Shown here piece after piece: positions 33,290-40,874 of a stretch of 64,000 nucleotides of DNA. The stretch comes from JANYCO01 sp035535995. Lineage in GTDB: Bacteria; Bacteroidota; Bacteroidia; Cytophagales; Cytophagaceae. Position numbers and translations under genes: made by a program. The stretch covers positions 1 to 64,000 of the forward strand of contig DATLOZ010000022.1 in NCBI GenBank assembly GCA_035535995.1. The letters run 5' to 3'. Each line of letters starts with the position of its first letter. The stretch's first letter is position 1. The notes under the pieces are model-generated. The model made no database searches. It worked only from the letters and a program-made list of their open reading frames with translations, and had not been told where the DNA came from.

Positions 33290-34482
33290 TATTTCCTCTC
33301 TCCATAAGCAAAATTCCCAAACGCAATACCTACACGGGCTACAAAGATACTTTCCCGGAAATAAATATTGTAGGGGTCACTTCCATAGTAGCCTACGCGC
33401 ATAAACACTGCATAATCACTGACCGTGCCGATTCTTTCGTACCAGGTAAAATCGATGTTCATTCTCTTCGCCACATCTAAAAAAGGGGCTGATTGCTGTT
33501 CCGAAACAAGAGGTGCGATATTATATTGTCCATCGAGAATATAATTGACGTTGATCACAAAACGCCTCACTTCACGGTTGTGAAAATCTTTTTCAATCGG
33601 GAGCCATTTTTGTCTTCGCTTGGAATAGACCACATGCCGGGAAGAAGGATTGATCAGGTATCCGAGTTGTAAATTCATACGATGTCTTCCGTAAAGATTG
33701 TAACGTTGAAATTTATCCGAACTGAAAATTTTAGGATGGTATTCATATCCAAGTTTCCAATACACTAAACTGTTTTTGGAATCGTATTGCAATCTTCTCG
33801 GCGATGTCGCCTTGTCCTTGATCTGCGAGGGTTTCAGGCCTTTGTTGAAAATTCGCATTCCACCGGTCATAAATTCCATTACAGCTGTTTCGGAAAAGTT
33901 TCCATTGTAGGTATTGATCACACTGTCTTTTCCATTATTTCCAACTATAAATTCATAGCCGTCTTGCCCGTTGGAATAATGAAAACCTGTAATCCCAAAA
34001 TAGATCTTATAGCGTGAAGAATCGTTCCACAACTTTGCATGACTGAAAAAATAATTCAGCTTCGCCATGAAATTAGGCGTACGTACAGGCAGTGAATGAT
34101 CATGAAAAGAACTATCGTTTTGAAAGATCCGGATACCGATGGAAGGCAGCACCTGGAAAGTATGCACGTAGTTCTTAATGTACCAACGCTTCCCTCCTAT
34201 CCCTACGATTGGCTGGATGGTAGTATTGAGTACAAAATTTTTCTTTTGTAGTGTGTGATTGGTGTTAAAGGTTTTATCAGAGAAGAAGAAGGACGCAATA
34301 CTTGGGTCTCCAATCTTATTGAGCGTTTGTGTAAATCCACTCGCCCATGTTTGTTTACGTACAATAGCGATCTCGTCTTCCGATAACGTATCGTCGCCCG
34401 GATCGTGGATATACCCATTTGTATCCTGACAAAAAGCATGCATAGTAAACGCTGAAAAAAGCGTTAATAAAAAAAACCTCAT
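33289..34482 (-). CDS. Outer-membrane beta-barrel-like protein of unknown function
   Basis: The product has 397 residues from MRFFLLTLFSAF, which gives a signal peptide; the longer frame to 34662 enters the GC-rich repeat region and is rejected. The mature part is rich in alternating aromatic strands (YKIYFGITGFHYSNGQDGYEF, RRFVINVNYILDGQY) and ends with FGNFAYGERK, as expected for a barrel of 12-16 strands. NGQDGYEF resembles outer-membrane enzyme barrels only loosely. I do not recognise the family. It stands alone between two repeat regions. Confidence 0.65.
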   Translation of the reverse strand: MRFFLLTLFSAFTMHAFCQDTNGYIHDPGDDTLSEDEIAIVRKQTWASGFTQTLNKIGDPSIASFFFSDKTFNTNHTLQKKNFVLNTTIQPIVGIGGKRWYIKNYVHTFQVLPSIGIRIFQNDSSFHDHSLPVRTPNFMAKLNYFFSHAKLWNDSSRYKIYFGITGFHYSNGQDGYEFIVGNNGKDSVINTYNGNFSETAVMEFMTGGMRIFNKGLKPSQIKDKATSPRRLQYDSKNSLVYWKLGYEYHPKIFSSDKFQRYNLYGRHRMNLQLGYLINPSSRHVVYSKRRQKWLPIEKDFHNREVRRFVINVNYILDGQYNIAPLVSEQQSAPFLDVAKRMNIDFTWYERIGTVSDYAVFMRVGYYGSDPYNIYFRESIFVARVGIAFGNFAYGERK

Positions 34483-34597
34483 AGAAAATTTATGGCTCTG
34501 GTATTGATGATTCTTGAAAGATAAAAAAAATAGCCAAAGAAAAAAAGTAGTATGAACCGGTTTTTTAGTCTCTTGCAAGCTCCCTCGCAACGCGGGC

Positions 34598-34700
34598 AAT
34601 CGCTCGGCTTTAGCACAAGTGATCAATATTATCCTTGCAGGCAATCGCTCGGGCTTTAGCACGAGCGATCAATATTATCCTGAGGCCTCTGGCCGGATAG
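34598..34700. repeat. Structured GC-rich repeat, two tandem units
   Basis: Two units carry GCAATCGCTCGG(G)CTTTAGCAC followed by AAGTGATCAATATTATCC or GAGCGATCAATATTATCC. The second continues into GAGGCC-TCT-GGCCGG and GCGAAG. This is the same plan as the elements in the toxin-immunity array at 449-558 and 1636-1705, 33 kb away. Confidence 0.7.
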
Positions 34701-34787
34701 CGAAGAATACCATTTGAAGTTATGGAAGAAAAATATCTAGATAAATAATTATAATGATATCCCTAATGTACCGTCCTGCTTATCGTA

Positions 34788-34837
34788 GTGTTCTGTGTGC
34801 CACAGAACACGGAGTGGATCACTCGCGAAAACGCGAG
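34788..34837. repeat. Two perfect hairpins in the gap before the M48 protease
   Basis: GTGTTCTGTG-TGC-CACAGAACAC (34788-34810) and CTCGCG-AAAA-CGCGAG (34822-34837) lie side by side. The second uses the same CTCGC/GCGAG core as the structured repeats. The gap from 34483 to 34861 holds no gene, only repeats. Confidence 0.6.
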
Positions 34838-34861
34838 CGATTGTTATAGACTAAAAACTCA

Positions 34862-36097
34862 CTATTTCTTCTCCAATGCTCTCAAACGCTGAAGCAAAGG
34901 TGGATGTGAATAGTGAACGAATACGTGCGCCGGGTGTGGAGTAAGATTGCTTAGATTATCGGCAGAAAGTTTTTTCAACGCGCTCTCTAAAGCCTGTGCA
35001 CTGTAGGTCTCCGAGGCATAACGATCGGCTTCGTATTCATTTTTTCTCGACCAGATATTTGCCAAAATTCCCGTGATATGTGAGATCGGTGAGAACAACA
35101 TAAAGAACGCGATCAAGTTCAAATGGATCGAAGACTGAACACCGCCAAGGGCATAGGAAAGTTCTCCATTGAAAATAAACCACGACAGTAAATACAAGAT
35201 CAATCCAGTCTGAAAAATGGAAACGATCATGCCCTGCATAATATGATGTTTTTTGTAATGCCCTGCCTCGTGCGCCAACACAGCCACGAGCTCTGCCTGT
35301 GTATGATTTTGAATAAGCGTATCAAACAGTACGATTTTTTTCTCCCGTCCAATGCCGGAAAAAAATGCATTTGATTTGTTTGAACGTTTAGAACCATCCA
35401 TCACAAAAATATTGGTCAATGGAAAATTTACTTTCTTAGTATAATTTTCAATGGCCACACGCAAGTCACCCTGTTCAAGCGGTATAAGCTTATTGAAAAG
35501 CGGAAGGATTAACGAGGTGTAAAATAAATTCACCAGCAGAATAAATACAGAGATCACGATCCAGAACCAGATCCAGAAATTTTGCCCCATTTCTTTTACC
35601 AGCCAAAGCAATGCCGCAAGAATGATCCCGCCTAAAATAAAAGCCAGCAAATAGGATTTAAGTTTATCGGTGAAAAAAGTTTTTACCGTCGTTTTATTAA
35701 ACCCAAATTTTTCTTCGATCACAAAGACCTTGTAAAGCGCAAAGGGTGTCCCAAGCAGATCAGAAATTAAAAACAGAGCGGCAAAGAATGCAAGCGACTG
35801 AACTATGCTGTTGGAAAACGTAAGCTTCACAAAAATATCCAGCCAGCCCAGCCAGCCGAAATACAGCACTACTACCATCGTGAGATAGCTAAAGGTAGAT
35901 GTGATAAAACCAAAACGGGTATTTGCTTTCAGGTATTCCTGAGATCTTTTAAATTTCTCTGCGTCGTACACATCCTTCAATTCCTGAGGTAGTTCGTCTT
36001 TTTGATAATTTAAATTCAGAATATCCAGCACCAGCTCCAGCACAAAGTCGAATGTGATAATAGCCAGCAATAGATAGAGAAGGGTTTCTGATGTCAT
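34862..36097 (-). CDS. M48-family membrane metalloprotease (Ste24/CAAX prenyl protease 1 type)
   Basis: The 411-residue protein has about seven membrane helices, the zinc motif HEAGH within LAHEAGHYKKHH (near 275-280) and the third zinc ligand in EYEADRYA (near 350). The N-terminal helical domain and the KTFFTDKLKSY stretch are those of Ste24-type enzymes. It likely trims or degrades membrane-associated proteins at the inner membrane. It stands alone with repeat elements on both sides. Confidence 0.92.
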   Translation of the reverse strand: MTSETLLYLLLAIITFDFVLELVLDILNLNYQKDELPQELKDVYDAEKFKRSQEYLKANTRFGFITSTFSYLTMVVVLYFGWLGWLDIFVKLTFSNSIVQSLAFFAALFLISDLLGTPFALYKVFVIEEKFGFNKTTVKTFFTDKLKSYLLAFILGGIILAALLWLVKEMGQNFWIWFWIVISVFILLVNLFYTSLILPLFNKLIPLEQGDLRVAIENYTKKVNFPLTNIFVMDGSKRSNKSNAFFSGIGREKKIVLFDTLIQNHTQAELVAVLAHEAGHYKKHHIMQGMIVSIFQTGLILYLLSWFIFNGELSYALGGVQSSIHLNLIAFFMLFSPISHITGILANIWSRKNEYEADRYASETYSAQALESALKKLSADNLSNLTPHPAHVFVHYSHPPLLQRLRALEKK

Positions 36098-36129
36098 GTG
36101 GGTTAGTTATAAGTTTTGAATTTAAATTT

Positions 36130-36225
36130 TGGATGTCGGACACCAAATGCTAGATAACGGATAATCTGATTCATGAGTTACGTCAATTGAATCATTTTTT
36201 ATCTGGCATCCGGTATCTGGTATCT
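36130..36225. repeat. GGATACCGG-family inverted repeat, diverged
   Basis: GGATGTCGGACACCAAATGC at one end loosely mirrors GGCATCCGGTATCTGGTATC at the other. It is an older copy of the elements at 31250 and 40744. Confidence 0.45.
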
Positions 36226-36264
36226 TTCTGAATCAATCTTCACAACATTTAAACACAAAAAGCT

Positions 36265-36272
36265 TATTTTTG
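36265..36272 (+). promoter_or_regulatory. TAnnTTTG promoter element of the rRNA methyltransferase gene
   Basis: TATTTTTG matches the Bacteroidota -7 consensus and lies 22 bases before the TTG start, leaving a very short leader. That spacing supports the TTG start. Confidence 0.5.
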
Positions 36273-36294
36273 CGAATATTAAAAATACTGTTTT

Positions 36295-37509
36295 TTGACA
36301 CCGTTTACAAAAATACATAAAAATCTGGTCCAGGCAGTAGTGCAAACACTGCTTGAAATATTTGTAAATCAACGCTATGCCGACAAAGCTATTGAGCGTA
36401 CCTTACTTTCCAATAAAAAATGGGGTTCGCGCGACCGTGCTTTTATTGCTGAAAACACCTACGAGATCGTCCGCTGGTGGCGATTGATGCTGGAATGCGG
36501 AGAGATCAAGGAGATCAATGAAAATACTCTCTGGAAAATTTTCGGCATTTGGTGGGCCTATAGCGGCCATACCTTACCCGAATGGCATGAATTCAAAGAT
36601 ATTCAACTCAATTCTCTCCAGGCGCATTTCGAGCAACTTAAAAAGATCCGCAGCATCCAGGAATCCATCCCCGACTGGCTCGATCAACTGGGAGAGACAG
36701 AACTTTCCGGCCAGTGGACTAAAGAACTGCACGCACTCAACTTCCCTGCTGAAGTGATCTTGCGTGCCAATACGCTCAAGAATACACGCGATCAATTGTT
36801 CCGCGCACTGCAACAGGAAGGCATTGAAACAAAAAAAGACGAGCGTTATCCTGATGCCTTGATCCTGCAAAAAAGACAAAATATATTTTCAAGTCCTTGT
36901 TTCAAAAACGGTATGTTTGAGGTGCAAGATGCTTCTTCACAACTCGTAGGTCCTGCACTACACGTGGAGCCTGGCATGCGTATAGTAGACGCCTGTGCGG
37001 GCGCAGGTGGCAAAACATTGCACCTGGCCGCGCTGATGAAAAACAGAGGAAGGATCATTGCCATGGATACCGAGGCATGGAAGTTGGAGAACCTGAAAAA
37101 AAGGGCCGCCCGCGCAGGGATTTCGATCATTGAGCCAAGACTGATCGAATCTTCCAAAACAATCAAAAGGCTCCACGACTCCGCCGACCGTTTGCTGCTC
37201 GACGTACCCTGCTCCGGCCTCGGCGTGCTTCGCCGCAATCCCGATGCGAAATGGAAACTCACGAAAGAATTTATCGACAACATCAAAAATACCCAGCAGC
37301 AAATTCTTGAGAATTATTCTGCCATGCTGCGCAAAGACGGAGCATTGGTGTATTCTACCTGTAGCATTCTCCCTTCGGAAAACAGCAAACAAGTACAGAA
37401 ATTCCTGGAGGCTTCGAATGATTTCAAACTGGAAGAAGAACAAAAAGTATTTCCTTCAGAGTCGGGCTTTGACGGGTTTTATATTGCGAGGGTGAAGAGA
37501 GTAAATTAG
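36295..37509 (+). CDS. RsmB/NOP2-family rRNA (cytosine-C5) methyltransferase
   Basis: The 404-residue protein starts at a TTG; the next ATG would remove over 60 residues of the N-terminal helical domain. It has the SAM-binding motif VDACAGAGGKTLHLA (about 230-244), the proline-cysteine motif DVPCSGLGVLRRNPDAKW, and the catalytic cysteine region YSTCSILPSEN. It methylates C5 of a cytosine in 16S rRNA or tRNA. No NusB-like N-terminal domain of E. coli RsmB type is certain, so the exact target is open. Confidence 0.9.
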   Translation: MTPFTKIHKNLVQAVVQTLLEIFVNQRYADKAIERTLLSNKKWGSRDRAFIAENTYEIVRWWRLMLECGEIKEINENTLWKIFGIWWAYSGHTLPEWHEFKDIQLNSLQAHFEQLKKIRSIQESIPDWLDQLGETELSGQWTKELHALNFPAEVILRANTLKNTRDQLFRALQQEGIETKKDERYPDALILQKRQNIFSSPCFKNGMFEVQDASSQLVGPALHVEPGMRIVDACAGAGGKTLHLAALMKNRGRIIAMDTEAWKLENLKKRAARAGISIIEPRLIESSKTIKRLHDSADRLLLDVPCSGLGVLRRNPDAKWKLTKEFIDNIKNTQQQILENYSAMLRKDGALVYSTCSILPSENSKQVQKFLEASNDFKLEEEQKVFPSESGFDGFYIARVKRVN

Positions 37510-37518
37510 AAAAAATCC

Positions 37519-37681
37519 GTCATTGCGAGGAGTGTGACGCTATAGCGGCACGCGACGAAGCAATCTGTTTACTACGCAGCCTCGTTAATTTGAAACACGT
37601 TGTAAAAAAAAACGGGCTCAGGCTTCGTAGCTAACGGATTGCTTCGTCAGTCGGCCTTACGGCCTTCTTCCTCGCAATGAC
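37519..37681. repeat. Palindromic GTCATTGCGAGG element
   Basis: The second copy of the 163-base element begins GTCATTGCGAGGAG and ends TCCTCGCAATGAC. Internally it carries GACGAAGCAATC against GGATTGCTTCGTC and a GGCC-TTAC-GGCC hairpin. The termini are conserved while the middle differs from the copy at 23698-23860. Confidence 0.8.
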
Positions 37682-37706
37682 TAATAAAATGTAGTAACAT
37701 TAACAA

Positions 37707-38423
37707 ATGAAAGAAAAACTCGCCATCGTATGGAAATATCTTAAGCGGATCGTGCTGATCTTTTTTATCAGTTCTATTTCTGTCACGATCCTTTATCGCT
37801 TTGTCAATCCTCCTTTTACGTTCCTGATGTTGCAACGTGTGGGAGAACAATGGATGAGCGGTAAAAGCGCCAAGATGACCAAAAAATGGAAAGATCTGGA
37901 CGAGATCAGCCCTGCACTTCCCACGGCTGTGGTGGCTTCGGAGGATCAGCTTTTTTTAGAGCATTGGGGATTCGATTTCAAATCCATTGAAAAAGCTTAC
38001 GAGAACAATCAAAAGAAAAAAAGAAAAACCGTTCGCGGCGCCAGTACGATCAGTCAGCAGGTAGCGAAAAATGTTTTCCTCTGGCCCGGTCGATCATGGG
38101 TGCGCAAAGGGTTGGAAGTGTACTTTACTGTTTTGATCGAAATTCTTTGGGATAAAAAACGGATCATAGAAGTATACCTCAACGTGATCGAAACCGGCGA
38201 TGGGATCTATGGCGCAGAAGCAGCGGCGCGGAAATATTTCAAGCGCAGTGCCAATAAACTTTCCAGGAATCAATGCGCCCTGATCGCTGCTATTTTACCA
38301 AACCCTCTAAAATACAGCGCTACCAAGCCAAGCGCGTATATCAAGAAAAGACAACAATGGATCTTACGAAATATGGATTATATTGGTGAATTGAAATTTG
38401 ACAGTCATGCAAAAGTACATTAA
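37707..38423 (+). CDS. mtgA: Monofunctional biosynthetic peptidoglycan transglycosylase
   Basis: The 238-residue protein has one N-terminal membrane helix (about 12-32) and a GT51 domain. Motifs in order are ASEDQLFLEHWGFDF with the catalytic glutamate, RGASTISQQVAKNVFLWPGRSWVRKGLE, and EVYLNVIETGDGIYG. It polymerises lipid II into glycan strands and lacks a transpeptidase domain, as expected for MtgA. Its last 17 bases overlap the start of the esterase gene, so the two are co-transcribed. Confidence 0.95.
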   Translation: MKEKLAIVWKYLKRIVLIFFISSISVTILYRFVNPPFTFLMLQRVGEQWMSGKSAKMTKKWKDLDEISPALPTAVVASEDQLFLEHWGFDFKSIEKAYENNQKKKRKTVRGASTISQQVAKNVFLWPGRSWVRKGLEVYFTVLIEILWDKKRIIEVYLNVIETGDGIYGAEAAARKYFKRSANKLSRNQCALIAAILPNPLKYSATKPSAYIKKRQQWILRNMDYIGELKFDSHAKVH

Positions 38424-39543
38424 ACTCCTTTCTCTGGCAGGCCTTTGTTTTCTGCTTTACAACTGTACCAAACCTTCGTCTTCTTCTAAAGGTACAACCC
38501 TGATCATGCCTACTGATAGCAACTTTGTATACCAGGGCCGGATTGATTTCTCTGATCCTAAAGCGCTGAAATTTGCTTACACCGGGGTGATGATCCGCTT
38601 TCGGTTTGAAGGCTCTACTTGCATCATACATTTGAAAAACAGAAGTCTGGGTAAAGACAAGGATGGAAAAACATTTAAAAATTATTACACGGTAGTAACC
38701 GATCAGGGCAAGCCACAGACTTATGCAGTAGCCAATGATGATGATCATATAAAAATACGCGGACTGGGAAAGGGAATTCACGAAGTAAGTATTTATAAAA
38801 AAACAGAAGCATTAGTAGGTGAAGGTTTTTTCGAAGGAGTGGAAATTGAGAAAGACAAAAAATTATTACCGGCCTCGGTCTCTTCAAGAAAAATGGAATT
38901 CATCGGCAATTCCATTACCTGTGGGTATGGCAATGAAGGAGATTCAAAAGATTGTACTTTTTCTCCCGAAACTGAAAACGGCTACCTCGCCTACGGTGCA
39001 CTCACCGCGCGCAAGCTGGGCGCAGATTATACGATCGTAGCGTATTCAGGAAAAGGAATGTATCGCAATGTTGATGGAAAAACTTCGGAAACCATGTCGC
39101 TCATCTACGACCGCATATTCCCCGATAGCACTGGTTCTGTAAAATGGAATTATAAAAAATGGCAACCGGATGTGATCGTGCTGAACCTGGGAACAAATGA
39201 TTTTGTAAAAGGCATTCCGGATTCTATAACCTTTGTAAATACGTATGTAAATTTTTTGAAAAGGTTGAAATTATATTATCCTTCTTCCACCATCATCTGT
39301 CTTGACGGCCCTATGGTTACCGATGCTTACCCGGCAGGATCTATGCATCTCACAAAATTGCGTAATTATATTCTTGCTTCGAAAAGGAAATTTGATGCCG
39401 GAGGAACTCAAAAGATCTATACTTTTTCCGTCACTTCTACACAGCCCAATGAATTCGGCTGTGACTGGCACCCTAATTTGAAACGCCATGAGAAAATGTC
39501 GGACGAATTGAGCAAATACATCCGCACCATTATGCAATGGTAA
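38407..39543 (+). CDS. SGNH/CE2-like esterase lipoprotein
   Basis: The 378-residue protein starts at ATG 38407; a TTG at 38398 is possible. The lipoprotein signal ends in LLYNC (Cys near 20). The N-terminal half is a jelly-roll domain and the C-terminal half an SGNH hydrolase: block I with the catalytic Ser in EFIGNSITCGYGNEG, LGTNDF, and the Asp/His pair in DWHPN. This two-domain layout is that of carbohydrate esterase family 2, which removes acetyl groups from polysaccharides. The overlap with mtgA could mean it acts on peptidoglycan acetyl groups, but plant-polysaccharide deacetylation is the family's known role. Confidence 0.85.
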   Translation: MQKYIKLLSLAGLCFLLYNCTKPSSSSKGTTLIMPTDSNFVYQGRIDFSDPKALKFAYTGVMIRFRFEGSTCIIHLKNRSLGKDKDGKTFKNYYTVVTDQGKPQTYAVANDDDHIKIRGLGKGIHEVSIYKKTEALVGEGFFEGVEIEKDKKLLPASVSSRKMEFIGNSITCGYGNEGDSKDCTFSPETENGYLAYGALTARKLGADYTIVAYSGKGMYRNVDGKTSETMSLIYDRIFPDSTGSVKWNYKKWQPDVIVLNLGTNDFVKGIPDSITFVNTYVNFLKRLKLYYPSSTIICLDGPMVTDAYPAGSMHLTKLRNYILASKRKFDAGGTQKIYTFSVTSTQPNEFGCDWHPNLKRHEKMSDELSKYIRTIMQW

Positions 39544-40722
39544 TTACTTTGCCGAATCAGGTACTACAACGGGTATAGGTGTTGTAGTCCGGCTTGCGGT
39601 ATCCCTTACTCTTGACCTTCTGCGAATAGTATCGGCGATGGCAGGCATCGCTCTAGCAACCGGCGCTGCTACTACCGTATCCATGCGGCTGCTAGAGGAA
39701 TAGAGATTATACAATTTTTGCAATTTATATCTTAACGCAATGTTAATGGTATCTAGCTGAATTAGTCTTTCATAATAAGGAATTGTCATTGCTTCTTTAT
39801 TTTGTTCAGAAAGAAGCGCAATGATCGTACGGTACACTTCTTTGTTGTCGTTGTTGAAGGTTGTATAGCGTTGCAAATATTTATACGCTTCTATAGGATT
39901 TCCTTCGCGGTAATAGAGCTGGCCCAACTGATACATCGCCAATTCGTAGGCAGAGTCTTCCCTTAAACAATATTTATAAGAAAGGATCGCGCTTTGTTTC
40001 ATATCTTTTCTATAAAACACTCTTCCTTCCGCATAATAAAAATCCGGATGATCAAGTCTAAGTTCTTTTGCCTGCACACAATAGTAAAGCGCAGAATCAT
40101 CCTTACCGCGGTTTAGGTATATTTTGATCAGATCACGATATGCATCCGTATAGCTGCGATCGGCGCGAATTGAAGAAAGGTAATAAGTAACAGCTTTTGC
40201 GGTATCCCCATGTGCGGCAGCCTGTCTCCCTTTTAATAAGCTAATCCCCGAATGGAACGGAGCGATCTGGCTTACACGGTTGAGGTATATGGCGCTCCGC
40301 GAAGTATCACCTGTTTCCCAATAAACACGCGCTTGAAGCACTGGCAGCTCCGGATCTTCCAATCCAATATTTTCGGCTTTTTCGGTGGCTTTGATCGTTT
40401 CGAAATAATTTCCCAATGCAAAATTAGCTTGTGCCAATACGAGATAATATTCGGGTTTATCAGAGCGAACTGCCACAGCAGTTTGTATATCTTTCAATGC
40501 TTCTCTGAAACGGTAGAGATTCAGAAACACCTGTGCTCTCTTGTAAAGCAATTCATCATCGTCAGGATCATCGGTCAGCGCTTCGTTGAGGTAATTCAGC
40601 TGCGGTTCGTATACTCCTTTGACCTTATTGACCGGCATGCTTTCATTTCCTTTATCTTCTCTACAGGAAATAAGAACAACTGCTATAAGAATATAAAAAA
40701 TGGAAAGAATATTTTTTTTCAT
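39544..40722 (-). CDS. TPR-repeat lipoprotein
   Basis: The 392-residue protein has a lipoprotein signal (MKKNILSIFYILIAVVLISC, lipid-bearing Cys20). About eight tetratricopeptide units follow between 45 and 330 (YKRAQVFLNLYRFREALKDI, YEVAMY-type helices), then a Ser/Arg/Thr-rich low-complexity tail. TPR lipoproteins in this phylum often serve as periplasmic assembly scaffolds, but no partner is visible. It converges on the esterase gene with no gap between the two stop codons. Confidence 0.85.
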   Translation of the reverse strand: MKKNILSIFYILIAVVLISCREDKGNESMPVNKVKGVYEPQLNYLNEALTDDPDDDELLYKRAQVFLNLYRFREALKDIQTAVAVRSDKPEYYLVLAQANFALGNYFETIKATEKAENIGLEDPELPVLQARVYWETGDTSRSAIYLNRVSQIAPFHSGISLLKGRQAAAHGDTAKAVTYYLSSIRADRSYTDAYRDLIKIYLNRGKDDSALYYCVQAKELRLDHPDFYYAEGRVFYRKDMKQSAILSYKYCLREDSAYELAMYQLGQLYYREGNPIEAYKYLQRYTTFNNDNKEVYRTIIALLSEQNKEAMTIPYYERLIQLDTINIALRYKLQKLYNLYSSSSRMDTVVAAPVARAMPAIADTIRRRSRVRDTASRTTTPIPVVVPDSAK

Positions 40723-40743
40723 TCTGTGTTAATGTTAATAAAT

Positions 40744-40873
40744 ATGGATGCCGGATACCGGATATAAATTCAAAATACAAGATAAAAAATTGTATACTTT
40801 AAACAAGTTGTAATGTAAAATGATACATTACAATTTTTATCCAATATCTGACATCAGACATCTGGTATCCTTT
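40744..40873. repeat. GGATACCGG-family inverted repeat
   Basis: TATGGATGCCGGATACCGGAT at one end is loosely mirrored by ATCTGACATCAGACATCTGG at the other. A TGTAATGTA...TACATTACA stem lies inside. It fills the gap between the TPR and DUF5686 genes. Confidence 0.55.
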
Positions 40874-40874
40874 T

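Noticed and set aside
34483..34662. N-terminal extension of the outer-membrane protein
   Set aside because: It runs into the GC-rich repeat region; the start at 34482 gives a proper signal peptide.
34788..34837. Possible tRNA or small structured RNA gene
   Set aside because: Two simple hairpins only; no cloverleaf, anticodon arm or CCA end.
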